DNA of 64,000 bases, taken from the NCBI RefSeq assembly GCF_038404745.2, contig NZ_JAYKTT020000079.1:35182-99181 (forward strand), given 5' to 3'. Shown here piece by piece: positions 9,079 through 18,262 of the stretch. The notes beneath the pieces are model-generated. The model searched no databases. It saw only the letters and a program-made list of their open reading frames with translations, and was not told where the DNA came from. The position numbers and the translations under genes were made by a program. Source of the DNA: Chlorogloeopsis sp038404745. Its GTDB lineage: Bacteria; Cyanobacteriota; Cyanobacteriia; Cyanobacteriales; Nostocaceae. Within the stretch, counting starts at the first letter, position 1, and each line of letters starts with the position of its first letter.

Positions 9079-9333
9079 ATGGCGCGATCGCCTATGACGG
9101 GCTTTGCTCATTGCCCAGCATCTCGCCAGCAATTGAAGGCTTTGGCTACTGTAATCGGAGTTGATGCCGATAGGTTAATGCAGATGTTATCACCTGCTGG
9201 GGTGGGGATGAGAATGGAGCCTATTCGATTATGTGCAGCTTGTGATGCTGAGTCGGCTTGTCTCACCCCAATAATAATATTGTGTTTAGCCCAACTTTTT
9301 CACCAAATAGTTTTAATAGTAGTTAAAGCTTGA
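9079..9333 (+). CDS. Small cysteine-motif protein, DUF6455-like
   Basis: About 84 residues. The middle part (ALATVIGVDADRLMQML) followed by RLCAACDAESACL resembles DUF6455 proteins, which carry a short helix and a C-x2-C-x5-C motif that may bind metal. The last 25 residues (from LTPIIIL) are hydrophobic and unlike the family, so the true C-terminus may have been lost by a small frameshift. A TTG at 9076 is an alternative start. It follows the globin gene closely. The function is unknown; a link to haem or NO handling rests only on position. Confidence 0.5.
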   Translation: MARSPMTGFAHCPASRQQLKALATVIGVDADRLMQMLSPAGVGMRMEPIRLCAACDAESACLTPIIILCLAQLFHQIVLIVVKA

Positions 9334-9342
9334 ATTCGCAAA

Positions 9343-9543
9343 TCACAACATTTCTTGACGCGCTTGAGCAATATTTTCTTCAGTAATATCAACTTTTAAA
9401 TCAGCACATAATCCTTTAACAGTTTGTAAAGGAGTCTTAGGAGTCGTTTTTTGAGATAAAAATTCTGCAAAATCTAATAGTTGCTGCTGTTTGTCAATAG
9501 GTAACTGGCGTAATCTTTCTAACACTGCTTGCTCAATATTCAT
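9343..9543 (-). CDS. Antitoxin-like protein (DUF2281/VapB type), no toxin partner seen
   Basis: A 66-residue protein beginning MNIEQAVLERLRQLPID and continuing KQQQLLDFAEFLSQK, the helical pattern shared by DUF2281-like antitoxins of cyanobacterial VapBC-type pairs. The C-terminal EENIAQARQEM would wrap the toxin. A good ribosome site (AGGAGGAAG) stands before the ATG. The usual toxin gene downstream is missing: the next bases hold the end of a convergent gene. It is either an orphan antitoxin or the remains of a pair. Confidence 0.7.
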   Translation of the reverse strand: MNIEQAVLERLRQLPIDKQQQLLDFAEFLSQKTTPKTPLQTVKGLCADLKVDITEENIAQARQEML

Positions 9544-9559
9544 CTAACTTCCTCCTAAT

Positions 9560-9760
9560 TTAACTTTCCAAAAGGGCTTTAATCTCTGCCATGATTTCAG
9601 CTACTCGCCTATCTTTTTCTAAGATATCAGCCATTAACTGTTCAGGCGGTAAATGCTCAAAATCCTCCTGACTATTCGGGTTTTTGCAGTCAAGATTATA
9701 AATTGCCTGGTAAATAGCATTACCTTTTGCTTTCTCATCCTTAGCAATCTCGCGCTTGCC
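9560..9760 (-). pseudogene. C-terminal remnant, possibly of a type I restriction methylase
   Basis: The minus strand reads GNAIYQAIYNLDCKNPN, then PPEQLMADILEKDRRVAEIM, ending KALLES-stop. The YNLDxKNP motif followed by an acidic helical tail is common at the C-terminus of N-6 DNA methylase (HsdM-type) proteins of cyanobacteria. The frame is closed by TGA at about 9761 and nothing upstream continues the domain. The assignment is tentative; the reading as a gene fragment is safer than the family name. Confidence 0.4.
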
Positions 9761-9937
9761 TCATCATTGTTGATGAAACTTTTCAGGCGATCGCCCATAA
9801 AATTTTCAGTCTTCTGCCCAATCTCACCAGCGATAAGGCGGTTGAATGGTTCGTTTCTGCTAAGTTTCACTTAATACTGATATTACAGCAACCATTATGG
9901 GATAAATAACATCAGTAAGTAACTATATAAGTTAGTT

Positions 9938-11245
9938 ATGGATTACGCAAAGTCAATGAAGTTAGGTGGCGAAATCGTTTATCCAGATGAATGCAATTTT
10001 TCTTCCTCAAAAAAATTATTGTTATGTTGCTGTTTTTGTGGTTAAGAAGTTTTTTTCAAAAAAGGTGGCATTAGAAAACCTCGTTTTGCTCACTTTCCAG
10101 GTACAGATCCTAAACAAGTAGAAGAATGCGAACTGAGAGTATCATCTTATTCTAAGAATACACAAATAAATAGTTCTATTGAAGATAGAGGTCAAAGAGC
10201 AGCAATATTTCAACAGTACTTCATAAGTCTGATTTATATTGAAAACCAAAAAATTATTGATGACGTAAATTTTGAAAACTGGATTAATTTAGTACAAATT
10301 CAAAATATCCAAGTGATCAATAATATTACCAAAAATTGTACACAATATTTTCTAAATCATCAAAAAGGAATAAAGGAAATTTATTGTGTTCCTCTAATAC
10401 AAATCAATGATAATAAAAATTTACTGCAACAGCGCATTGCTTTAGAAGCGATTGATTACCTATGTGTAAAGTCTAGTTTGCATTTGTTGGAGTATGTATT
10501 GCATTACAGTATTTACAAGTTGTATGAACATGAGCGACACAAGCTATTTAAACAAGAATTTACAATAAAATATATAAATAAAATATGCCAATATACAGTA
10601 AAAATTATTATGTTTAACCCTTGGTTAGAAGCATTTGAATTAATAAAGGATAGACAATTCAATCACAAAATTATTGATACAGGTGAAAAAATACTTTCAA
10701 ATCATGCTCAAGTGACAGTTTTAGAATCTCAAGCATATAACGCATCCATTGGTAAATCAAGAGAACATAAAAACGGTGGATACTCAGGAACACACAATAC
10801 AAAAACCAAAGTTAGCACAGGTGTAACACTTAGTACATCAGTTCAAAAATTAATAGATACTAGGTTGTTAAGTAAGATTTTTCAACTAGATAAATACAAA
10901 TATGGACTGCAATTAAGAATAACTAGTGAAGGTAATATCAGACTTAACGAGTTTTTACCTTCAGGTATTAAATCCCACGGAACTCTTGCACATATAACTG
11001 GTATACATTATGAGACTTACGCTAATCAAAATATAAGAATATTTGATTGGGAATATTACGATAATTTCAAAAATCGCGATCCAAATTTAGATAAACAAAT
11101 TAAGATTCATTTAGCTAAGTGTAATCTAGAGGTTATAAACTTCTTAGCTTATTATCGGAGTTTTGAAATTAATGAAGATGTAGGAGAGGTAAGAAAAATG
11201 GGTAAGAACAAACGTAAGAAAATCAAAGCTAAGTATATAAAGTGA
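9938..11245 (+). pseudogene. CoiA-like competence nuclease gene with an internal TAA
   Basis: One frame of 436 codons from the ATG at 9938 to 11245 is broken only by TAA at 10043-10045 (codon 36). Across the stop the sequence reads CCFCG-stop-EVFFKKGGIRKPRFAHFPG, which matches the start of CoiA-like proteins: a zinc-type CxxC, then a basic KKG-x(4)-P-x-FAH motif, then the conserved ECEL. CoiA helps process incoming DNA during transformation in Gram-positive bacteria. The rest (from 10313) is AT-rich and lysine-rich (end KNKRKKIKAKY). No start near the stop keeps the motif. Either an inactive gene or stop readthrough; a CAA-to-TAA change is the simplest origin. Confidence 0.6.
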
Positions 11246-11310
11246 TACTGATAGAGTAAACACCTGTTTATGCGACTAGCTAGAACTGTTGACACAAGAG
11301 TATTTTAAAA

Positions 11311-11382
11311 AGCCCGTGACGAGGATTGAACTCGTGACCTCACCCTTACCAAGGGTGTGCTCTACCACTGAGCTACACGGGC
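11311..11382 (-). tRNA. trnT: tRNA-Thr (GGT)
   Basis: The minus strand folds into a standard cloverleaf: acceptor GCCCGTG with CACGGGC, D arm GCTCAGTGGTAGAGC, anticodon stem CACCC/GGGTG with loop TTGGTAA (anticodon GGT), and T arm ACGAGTTCAATCCTCGT. CCA is not encoded. It lies about 75 bases after tRNA-Tyr on the same strand and is probably co-transcribed with it. Confidence 0.97.
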
Positions 11383-11455
11383 AAGTTTGAACTAAAAATT
11401 AAAGATATAAAATCAATTTTTAATTTTACATTTTTAATTTTTAACTTTTTAGAGG

Positions 11456-11538
11456 TGGGCCGGGCTGGATTCGAACCAGCGTAGGCGCTAGCCAACGGAT
11501 TTACAGTCCGTCTCCATTAACCACTCGGACACCGACCC
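11456..11538 (-). tRNA. trnY: tRNA-Tyr (GTA)
   Basis: Acceptor GGGTCGG pairs with CCGGCCC (one G-T pair). The anticodon loop ACTGTAAAT gives GTA, and a long variable arm (class II tRNA) precedes the T arm GCTGGTTCGAATCCAGC. CCA is not encoded. Confidence 0.97.
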
Positions 11539-11725
11539 GTGAGACCCACGATTAATTATCTTAGCACAATGTTCTAGAAACTCAAGTATTTTTTCAAAAA
11601 AGTGGGGAGTAGGGATTAGGAGACGCGCAGAGGTTGAGACGCGGTGACGCGGAGAAATTATCAAACATATTCCCCGCGTCTGCCTTAATGATAAGTCTCT
11701 AAGCAGATATGATAATACGCGTTCT

Positions 11726-13549
11726 CTAACTCAACAATTCCCCAGTTTCTTGGAGTGCGTGCAAGCGATGGTATATTCCACCATGACGCAATAGTTCTTG
11801 GTGGCTACCCACTTCGACAATCTTGCCTCGATCCAAAACTACAATTTGATCTGCCTCTCTGACTGTACTCAGACGGTGGGCAATAATAATTGTGGTACGA
11901 GTTCCTTGGAGCGATCGCATTGCCAATTGAATGGAACGCTCAGATTCGTAGTCGAGGCTGGAAGTCGCTTCGTCAAAGATGAGTACGTCTGGTTCTACCA
12001 GCAATGCTCTGGCAATTCCCAAACGCTGTCTTTGTCCACCAGATAATCTTACACCCCTCTCTCCAACCACTGTGTAGTAACCTTGGGGTAGGTGCTGGAT
12101 GACTTCATCAAGTCTGGCGATTCTACAGGCTTCCTCTACCTGCTCAAAAGTGGCATCAGCTCTGCCATAAGTTAAGTTATCCAATAAAGTACCGTTAAAA
12201 ACATCTACCTCTTGGTGAACGATCGCTAGCCGACGTCGATAATTTCTTACATCCAAGGTGCGAATATCTTGTCCATCAATCAAAATTTGACCTTGATTTG
12301 GTTCAAAATACCGCAACAGCAACTTCACTAATGTTGATTTGCCCGAACCCGATCGCCCTACCAATGCAACTGTTTGGTACGGCTCAATCAAGAAGTTGAT
12401 ATCTTCTAAAACTCGGCGGCTAGGTTCGTAGCCAAAACTAACGTGCGAGAATTCGACTTTCCCGGTGAATTTATAAGGTGATTCAGCAGTTTCGTGTCGT
12501 GCTTCCAAAAGACTAACCGCATCAACTCCCGATGGTTCTTGGAGAAATTCATGAAATCGCACCATAGAGGTGTAACGACGAGCAAAAATCTCTGCTAGGG
12601 TACTAATCGGTTCTAACTCTGCATAAGCCATACTCGAAAGAGTTAAGGTCATGATAAAGTGACCGAGAGTAATCTGTCCGTTTACTGTCGCTGCTAGCGT
12701 CAAACCCAAGATTATAAATACGCAAAACTGGATGATAGTGCGCTGCCAAGTTTGTAGTCTGACATAACCTCTGTGGATGCGATTATCAACTACAGTTAGT
12801 TCGCGTTCTAAACGTAGTTTTTGCCGTTGTCGTTCTTTGGCTTCTGTTGCAAATGCTTTTACTGTTTTGATATTACTGATAATTTCCGAAGTGCGGCTTT
12901 CAGTATTTTCCATGTATTTATCTAGACGGTTATCATGCCAAATTAGCCGCTTTAATTTCTTCAGGGTAAAGCCAAGGATAACCACAAAAGAAATTAGATA
13001 TAAAATTGCTATTCGCCACTCCACAAACCAAATAAATACAAAAATACCTAATACTCGAAAAAGCTTCGGAATCATCTGTCCGGCTATTTCGGGATAAGTC
13101 CACGTGTGATTAGCAACACCTCTAGCTACTCGTCCGGAGATACGTCCGGGGTTATTTTCGTCATAAAATTCTAGTGGTAAAGTCAGAACTTTCTCAATCG
13201 CTTTTTGATTCTGATCCCGACGCGCTCTTAAGGCAATATCCCAGTGAAACCAACTGGTTAACCAAGGCTGTGTCGGCGCTCTCAAGACGGTGACAATGAA
13301 GATTAAACCTAGTAATACACCTAATGATAGAGATTTTCCCACTGGGTAATTAATAATTTCTGCAATTGTGGCGATCGCTCCCTGAAGTGGTTTATCTAAC
13401 GGTTGATTGGACAAAATATTTAAAATTTGCCCGATCGCATAAGGTACAACCAAATCGATAATCTCGTAAGCACTGGTTGCTGCAATACTAAAAATACTCA
13501 GCTTCCAGTAAGGACGAAAATAATTGAGAATATCTCGAAAGTTTGCCAT
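11726..13549 (-). CDS. ABC transporter, fused permease and ATPase (type IV exporter)
   Basis: A 607-residue half-transporter. Six membrane helices in the first 310 residues are followed by an ATPase with Walker A GRSGSGKST, signature LSGGQRQRLGIARAL, Walker B VLIFDEATSSLD and switch histidine in IIAHRLSTV. It would work as a homodimer exporting lipid or drug-like substrates from the cytoplasm. The start is placed at the ATG at 13549 (MANFRDILNYF) because the three preceding codons are not family-like. A MarR gene lies 175 bases upstream on the same strand, suggesting a regulator-exporter unit. The substrate cannot be told. Confidence 0.92.
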   Translation of the reverse strand: MANFRDILNYFRPYWKLSIFSIAATSAYEIIDLVVPYAIGQILNILSNQPLDKPLQGAIATIAEIINYPVGKSLSLGVLLGLIFIVTVLRAPTQPWLTSWFHWDIALRARRDQNQKAIEKVLTLPLEFYDENNPGRISGRVARGVANHTWTYPEIAGQMIPKLFRVLGIFVFIWFVEWRIAILYLISFVVILGFTLKKLKRLIWHDNRLDKYMENTESRTSEIISNIKTVKAFATEAKERQRQKLRLERELTVVDNRIHRGYVRLQTWQRTIIQFCVFIILGLTLAATVNGQITLGHFIMTLTLSSMAYAELEPISTLAEIFARRYTSMVRFHEFLQEPSGVDAVSLLEARHETAESPYKFTGKVEFSHVSFGYEPSRRVLEDINFLIEPYQTVALVGRSGSGKSTLVKLLLRYFEPNQGQILIDGQDIRTLDVRNYRRRLAIVHQEVDVFNGTLLDNLTYGRADATFEQVEEACRIARLDEVIQHLPQGYYTVVGERGVRLSGGQRQRLGIARALLVEPDVLIFDEATSSLDYESERSIQLAMRSLQGTRTTIIIAHRLSTVREADQIVVLDRGKIVEVGSHQELLRHGGIYHRLHALQETGELLS

Positions 13550-13724
13550 GATGCACACTATCCAAGAGTGTGAGCCTGTTACTCTGGAATTTTTATACTA
13601 CAATCATATTACATTGTAGTCAAGAGGCTAATGAGCAAATCATACTTTTGAAGGAGGCAAGGGAACAAGGAACAGTAAAGGAATACAGCGATTTCAGTCA
13701 TGTTGCAAAATGGCTAAATTTGTA

Positions 13725-14207
13725 CTAATGAATCTCCTCTCGTAGTTTTGTAGCTTCCTGTTGAAGTACTTTGGTGCTCTTATTCATAAAGTCTAAGATC
13801 AGTGCAAGTTCTTGATCGCTGTAGTTTGAGTACAACTCAGCTATCGCTTGTCCCATTGAACCGAACAACGGAGCAATCTGACGCTCCATTTCTTCTTGAA
13901 TGGGCTGGATGATAACTTGCCGCCGATCGCTTGGATCTCTTTCACGCCTCACAAAGCCAGCCTTTTCAAGTCGATCGACAACACCCGTAATCGCTCCAGT
14001 AGTTAATCCTGTTCGTTCAGCAAGTTCGCCTGCGGTGATTGCCCCTGTTTGAGCAAGGATATCTGCACACTTGTGATCGGTGGTATTCAGTCCGAGTTTT
14101 TCTGCGATCGCACTATGGAACAGCACAGTTGCTGCACTGAGTTCCCGCCCTGCCCAATTCAGTGCCTCGGCTAACTCGGCACGTTTTAATTGCTCGCTTG
14201 GCATCAT
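13725..14207 (-). CDS. MarR-family transcriptional regulator
   Basis: A 160-residue winged-helix protein. The DNA-binding part reads ITAGELAERTGLTTGAITG and VVDRLEKAGFVRRERDPSDRR, with the wing Asp-Arg pair typical of MarR. The start is the first of two ATGs (14207) since GGAG lies a few bases before it; the 31 codons upstream come from a repeat (GATTTTGGATT units). It probably controls the ABC exporter downstream and perhaps the divergent SnoaL-like genes. MarR proteins usually release DNA on binding phenolic or oxidising ligands; the ligand here is unknown. Confidence 0.9.
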   Translation of the reverse strand: MMPSEQLKRAELAEALNWAGRELSAATVLFHSAIAEKLGLNTTDHKCADILAQTGAITAGELAERTGLTTGAITGVVDRLEKAGFVRRERDPSDRRQVIIQPIQEEMERQIAPLFGSMGQAIAELYSNYSDQELALILDFMNKSTKVLQQEATKLREEIH

Positions 14208-14477
14208 CTCATATCTCCGCTCATACCATTTTGGATTGTAGATTTTGGATTTTAGATTTTGGAGCCACTGCGCTCTTGGAGATTTCTTTGTTGAGTGCAA
14301 GTGACATGATTGTGAAACATTTACTATATGAGCGTTTCAGATTTCCATCTGTCGCAATTATTGTTCAAATTGATATTAGTTGTTAATTAATTTAGCTACT
14401 AAGATGTTTCTAAAGTAAGATATAAATAATTTAAGAATATTAGATACTAAGATTGTATCACCAATAAGGAAAAATTT

Positions 14478-15071
14478 ATGCCACTGAGAATTACCCAATT
14501 CGCCAGCCTTTTGCTGCTGGCAGGAACTCTGCTTCCATATACGCTCTTGGCATCTGCAAAAACTACCTTTGCAGGTGAGGCTCATACGACATCTGCTCAA
14601 AAAGTAGACGAAACTGCGATTCGGCAAGTTGTGCAGAAAATGCAGGATGGACAAAATTCCAAAAATGGACAGATGTTCGCCTCTGCGTTTGCCAAAGAAC
14701 ACGACTACATTGTCATTGATGGTAAATTCTTGCCGAATCAAACACGGGAAGCGAATGCTCGCGCACACCAGGCGCTCTACGATGGCGATCGCACAAGTTC
14801 TCTAGGGGGTAATCTTGGAGAAGTAGGTATAAAGCTAAACGTTGCGAAAATCCGCTTCTTAACTCCCCAGGTAGCAATAGCCCATATTGAAAGCCAATCC
14901 TATCTAAAGAGTCAGCCAGACAAAAGAGCGAACAATATTATCACCACCGTGATGCAGAAACAGCAAGGCAAGTGGGAGATTGTGGCATTTCACAATGCTC
15001 CGGTGCAAAAAACCGAAGGAGACGATTTCGGCTTTGTGATTGACATTCAAGGACTCACACAGAAAAGATAG
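14478..15071 (+). CDS. Secreted SnoaL-like (SgcJ/EcaC-type) protein
   Basis: A 197-residue protein with a signal peptide (residues 1 to about 30, LLLLAGTLLPYTLLASA) and an NTF2-like fold domain. Family marks are DETAIRQVVQKMQDG, the hydrophobic strand DYIVIDGK, and the final strand GKWEIVAFHNAPV. SnoaL-like proteins bind small hydrophobic compounds and some act as isomerases, but the annotation SgcJ/EcaC gives no firm reaction. It is followed after 14 bases by a cytoplasmic paralogue, and divergent from a MarR gene, so this may be a small response unit to a toxic compound. Confidence 0.8.
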   Translation: MPLRITQFASLLLLAGTLLPYTLLASAKTTFAGEAHTTSAQKVDETAIRQVVQKMQDGQNSKNGQMFASAFAKEHDYIVIDGKFLPNQTREANARAHQALYDGDRTSSLGGNLGEVGIKLNVAKIRFLTPQVAIAHIESQSYLKSQPDKRANNIITTVMQKQQGKWEIVAFHNAPVQKTEGDDFGFVIDIQGLTQKR

Positions 15072-15085
15072 ATGAGGAATACGCG

Positions 15086-15622
15086 ATGAGTTTACAAACA
15101 TCTCCAATACTTACCTCAAATCCGACTGACGAGACTGCTATTCGCGCAGTTGTGCAGCAAATGGTTGATGCTTGGAGGAGAAGCGATGGTACTGCCTATG
15201 CTGCTGTGTTTACCGAAGATGCAGATTACATCGCCTTCAATGGTACACACTTCAAAGGACGTCAGGAGATTGCTTCTTCCCATCAGCAACTTTTTGATAC
15301 GTTCTTGAGGGGGACGGATCTCAAGGGTGAGATCAAGAGTATGCGGTTTTTAAGTTCCGAAATAGCTTTGGTACACGCAAATTACAGAATAGTCGATTCC
15401 TGGCGAACAGAGGTTTCATCAATGCGAGAGTCGATTGAGACTTTTGTTGCCGTCAAACGTGACAATGGATGGATTTTAACTGCATTTCATATTACTAGAG
15501 TGCAGCATCGTAACTGGTTGCAATGGGTGCTATGTGTGATCGCCTCTGGCGGGTGCGGCGGGGGCAGCAGCGAAGCTGCCGCTATCCCCGCTCGCACCAT
15601 CGCCTTACGTTTTAGTCGTTAG
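15086..15622 (+). CDS. Cytoplasmic SnoaL-like (SgcJ/EcaC-type) protein with repeat-derived tail
   Basis: A 178-residue paralogue of the previous gene without a signal peptide. The domain runs DETAIRAVVQQMVDAW, FTEDADYIAFNG, to GWILTAFHITRVQH. The normal end would be soon after residue 138. The frame then reads into intergenic repeat DNA (GGGCAGCAGCGAAGCTGCC), adding about 35 unusual residues rich in Gly, Ala and Cys (GGCGGGSSEAAA). The original stop has probably been lost. It likely forms an operon with the secreted copy. Confidence 0.8.
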   Translation: MSLQTSPILTSNPTDETAIRAVVQQMVDAWRRSDGTAYAAVFTEDADYIAFNGTHFKGRQEIASSHQQLFDTFLRGTDLKGEIKSMRFLSSEIALVHANYRIVDSWRTEVSSMRESIETFVAVKRDNGWILTAFHITRVQHRNWLQWVLCVIASGGCGGGSSEAAAIPARTIALRFSR

Positions 15623-15643
15623 CTAAAATTTCTCCATTCATCC

Positions 15644-16423
15644 TTAAACCCCTGTTGGAAAAAATTCCAAGCGATATCGATAAAGAGCAACTGGACGAGA
15701 ACCAGCTTTAAAGTAATCTGGATCTTGCGGTGAAAGGTAGACAGCAGTAACTTGATCTGCTTCTATTGCTGGGTTTGATGTTGGTAATTTGCGGTAGGCT
15801 GTTGTGGATTCTACAGAGTTGAAATAGGGACTTTTACCACCTTTAAATAATTGTTGAAACACTTCTGTAGCAATAAACCTGCCATCAGATGTAGTTTCTG
15901 TAGCCCGTGCAGAAACAATGGAAACTAACTGGCGTTCGCCCCTTAAAAAAGTAATTTGACGATTGGGTGAATCTGGATCGACTTTAACTGATAAAACTGC
16001 TGTTTCACCTAAATAAGCCCGTGCCAAATTTAAGCCATTAAATACCCTATCCGCCACTATTGCTGCTTTTTCGCTTGGGCGAGGAAGAAGTTTTAACCCA
16101 GAAACAAAGCTTTTTTCTTGCACAAATCGCACTGGAAAACTAATAGGAACTTGGAGATATTGACGATTACCTTCAAATCCGGGTGTAACAATATCAGGAG
16201 CCAAGGGTGCAACTAAATCTACAAGTGTGCTTTTTAAGAGCCAATCACCCCCCATCCAATCAGGATAAGCTAAATCTCCCACTGCTGGTTGAACTGAAGA
16301 TATTTTCTCCCATTTCGGAAAATTCTCTAAATGCTCGGTTAATTCTCCTGCTGTTGCTTCTGCTGTTCCCAGCAGGAATAAAAATATCAAGCAAAAACTC
16401 CAAATTACCCTCATAGCAATCAT
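15644..16423 (-). CDS. DUF6816 family protein, exported
   Basis: A 259-residue cyanobacterial protein of unknown function (DUF6816). It has a clear signal peptide (VIWSFCLIFLFLLGTAEA) and family blocks PDWMGGDWLLKSTL and the C-terminal ALYRYRLEFFP. The start is set at 16423, where the ATG overlaps the TGA of the upstream gene (TGATG), which points to coupled translation; an ATG at 16414 is an alternative. Its neighbour is a heme-binding-like protein, so a role near haem or thylakoid lumen chemistry is possible but unproven. Confidence 0.8.
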   Translation of the reverse strand: MIAMRVIWSFCLIFLFLLGTAEATAGELTEHLENFPKWEKISSVQPAVGDLAYPDWMGGDWLLKSTLVDLVAPLAPDIVTPGFEGNRQYLQVPISFPVRFVQEKSFVSGLKLLPRPSEKAAIVADRVFNGLNLARAYLGETAVLSVKVDPDSPNRQITFLRGERQLVSIVSARATETTSDGRFIATEVFQQLFKGGKSPYFNSVESTTAYRKLPTSNPAIEADQVTAVYLSPQDPDYFKAGSRPVALYRYRLEFFPTGV

Positions 16424-16830
16424 CAGATCTCTAACACGGGTGCAGGTTGCCATACTTCTCCATACTGTTTTCGCAGAGCCTGCCAAGCTTCTACCTGCCC
16501 TGGTTCATATTCACCCGGCTTCCCCCACTGTAAAAATAAACTCAAAGCAGGCTCCTGTTTTTCATCTAACAATCGAACAGCATAGGTAGTAAAATTGCCT
16601 CGTTTGGCTTCGCCTGTTTCAAATTTCACTTCCGTAATTTTATCCATATTCAAGTGAAATTCAAAACCTTCTGTATGCATATTTGCATATTTACCTTTAG
16701 GCAGTTCTGCATAAAACAGTTTTTGGATCTTGCCACGTGCTTCTAAGACTGCGGCGCTACTAGTGACAATTAAGCGCAAAGTTCCTAAAGTTTCGCAAGC
16801 CTCCAAAAATTCTTTTAAAGTTGCTGTCAT
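16423..16830 (-). CDS. ChuX/HutX-like heme-binding family protein
   Basis: A 135-residue protein with the C-terminal half of the ChuX/HutX/HugZ fold: MHTEGFEFHLNMDKITEV, then a strand FTTYAVRLLDE and LSLFLQWGKPGEYEPGQVEAW. In pathogens these proteins store or degrade haem; in cyanobacteria they are annotated as heme-like substrate-binding. The gene overlaps DUF6816 by one or two bases and so forms an operon. The presence of iron-uptake cassettes elsewhere in the window is suggestive but distant. Confidence 0.7.
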   Translation of the reverse strand: MTATLKEFLEACETLGTLRLIVTSSAAVLEARGKIQKLFYAELPKGKYANMHTEGFEFHLNMDKITEVKFETGEAKRGNFTTYAVRLLDEKQEPALSLFLQWGKPGEYEPGQVEAWQALRKQYGEVWQPAPVLEI

Positions 16831-16831
16831 A

Positions 16832-16931
16832 ATGTCCTTTGTCCTTTGTTATTAGTCATTTGTCATTTGTCATCAGTCATTAGCTAAATACAAATGACCA
16901 ATGACCAATGACTATTGACTATTGAGTATTG
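16832..16931. repeat. Heptamer-type inverted repeat between genes
   Basis: The left side repeats TCATTTG and TCATCAG (GTCATTTGTCATTTG); the right side repeats AATGACC and ATTGACT, close to the complement. The two halves can fold back on each other. Such heptameric repeats are common between Nostocales genes. Here it separates the ChuX-like gene from phoH. Confidence 0.8.
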
Positions 16932-16932
16932 T

Positions 16933-17886
16933 CTATTTTTCATACTGTTCGTATGCATTTACAATACGCTGAACTAGGGGATGGCGCACGACATCTTTTT
17001 GGGTAAATTCGGAGAAGTAAATGCCTTCTACATGTTTTAAAATTTGTAAAGCTACTGCTAATCCAGACTCTTGGTGTGCTGCTAAGTCGGTTTGTGTCAT
17101 ATCACCTGTTACCACCATCCGAGAATTAAAGCCTAAGCGAGTCAGAACCATTTTGATCTGAGATGGTGTGGTATTTTGAGCTTCATCGACAATTACAAAA
17201 GCGTTATTAAGTGTGCGTCCTCGCATATAAGCTAAAGGAGCAACTTCAATCACACCTCTTTCCAGCAAAGATGGTACTTTTTCTGGGTCGATAAATTCAT
17301 TGATAGCATCGTAGAGTGGACGGAGATAGGGATTAACCTTCTGCTGCAAGTCTCCAGGTAAAAAACCGAGTCTTTCACCTGCTTCGACAGCAGGACGAGT
17401 TAAAATCAGTTTGTCAAAATGGTTCGCAAGGAGTGCTTGTACGGCTACCACAACAGCAAGAAAAGTCTTACCAGTACCAGCTGGGCCTGTGCAGAAAATT
17501 AAGTCGTGTTTGCGTAGAGCCTGGATGTATTGTCTTTGCCGAAAAGTTTTGGCACGAATTTCTTCGCCTCGACGAGTTTTAGCGAGAATATCTCGCTGTA
17601 AATCTTGTAGTTCTCCTTCTCGATGGGTGTCGAGGGCTTGACGGGCTGTGAGAATATCGGCGCTGGAAACAATATTGCCTTTGCTCCACAAGTCTTCAAG
17701 CGATCGCACTAATCGAGAAGCTAAATCAATCTGCTTGTCTGTACCGGAAATCAGGAGTTCTTGTCCGCGTAGTACTAGTGTCGCTCCTGTTTGCTTAGAG
17801 AGAATTTTGAGATTTTCTTCTCCTTGTCCTGCTAAAGCGATCGCACTTGTGACATTCGGCAGTTCAATGGTAAAGGCTTCTGCCAT
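16933..17886 (-). CDS. phoH: PhoH-family ATPase
   Basis: A 317-residue PhoH/YbeZ-type protein. An N-terminal KH-like part (ISGTDKQIDLASRLV) is followed by the P-loop GPAGTGKTFLAV and the Walker B AFVIVDEAQNTT, plus the arginine motif of superfamily 1 (VVTGDMTQTDL). PhoH proteins bind RNA with YbeY and help ribosome or rRNA processing. The start is the ATG at 17886 (MAEAFTIELP); earlier codons are not family-like. In cyanobacteria phoH often lies downstream of ffh, rpsP and the KH gene, as here. Confidence 0.93.
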   Translation of the reverse strand: MAEAFTIELPNVTSAIALAGQGEENLKILSKQTGATLVLRGQELLISGTDKQIDLASRLVRSLEDLWSKGNIVSSADILTARQALDTHREGELQDLQRDILAKTRRGEEIRAKTFRQRQYIQALRKHDLIFCTGPAGTGKTFLAVVVAVQALLANHFDKLILTRPAVEAGERLGFLPGDLQQKVNPYLRPLYDAINEFIDPEKVPSLLERGVIEVAPLAYMRGRTLNNAFVIVDEAQNTTPSQIKMVLTRLGFNSRMVVTGDMTQTDLAAHQESGLAVALQILKHVEGIYFSEFTQKDVVRHPLVQRIVNAYEQYEK

Positions 17887-17990
17887 AGTATTTACTGATT
17901 TATGAAAACCTTTTTTTGATAGATTTGACAAAATTTAATATTCAAATTCAGAGGGTAAAGCACAATACTATATTTAAATTAACTACTGCC

Positions 17991-18171
17991 TAATACCAAT
18001 TGGCGAGCGGGAGTCTTGTTTCAAAATTTTGGAATAGCCTGTTAATAGATGGTTTTACTCCAAAATCTAAAATCCTAAATTGGTATAAGTGGTAAAACTA
18101 CAAACACGTATGGATAAAAAGTAGAGGCGCGAGCAGCCTCTTAATCCGAAGCAAAGCCTCCACGTCTCTAC
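17991..18171. repeat. Intergenic inverted repeats between phoH and rpsU
   Basis: ATACCAATT at 17993-18001 is complemented by AATTGGTAT at 18078-18086, bracketing 76 bases. Next, 18121-18171 begins GTAGAGGCGCG and ends CGTCTCTAC, related to the palindrome at 33322. These look like two dispersed repeat copies. No gene is seen in 17887-18262. Confidence 0.7.
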
Positions 18172-18262
18172 TGTTGTTGGGTTGAGTTACAACTGCACTC
18201 AAACCTTTTGTTGTACCAATGACTTTGGCTAATTACCTTCACCAAAACATGGTTTTGATCTA

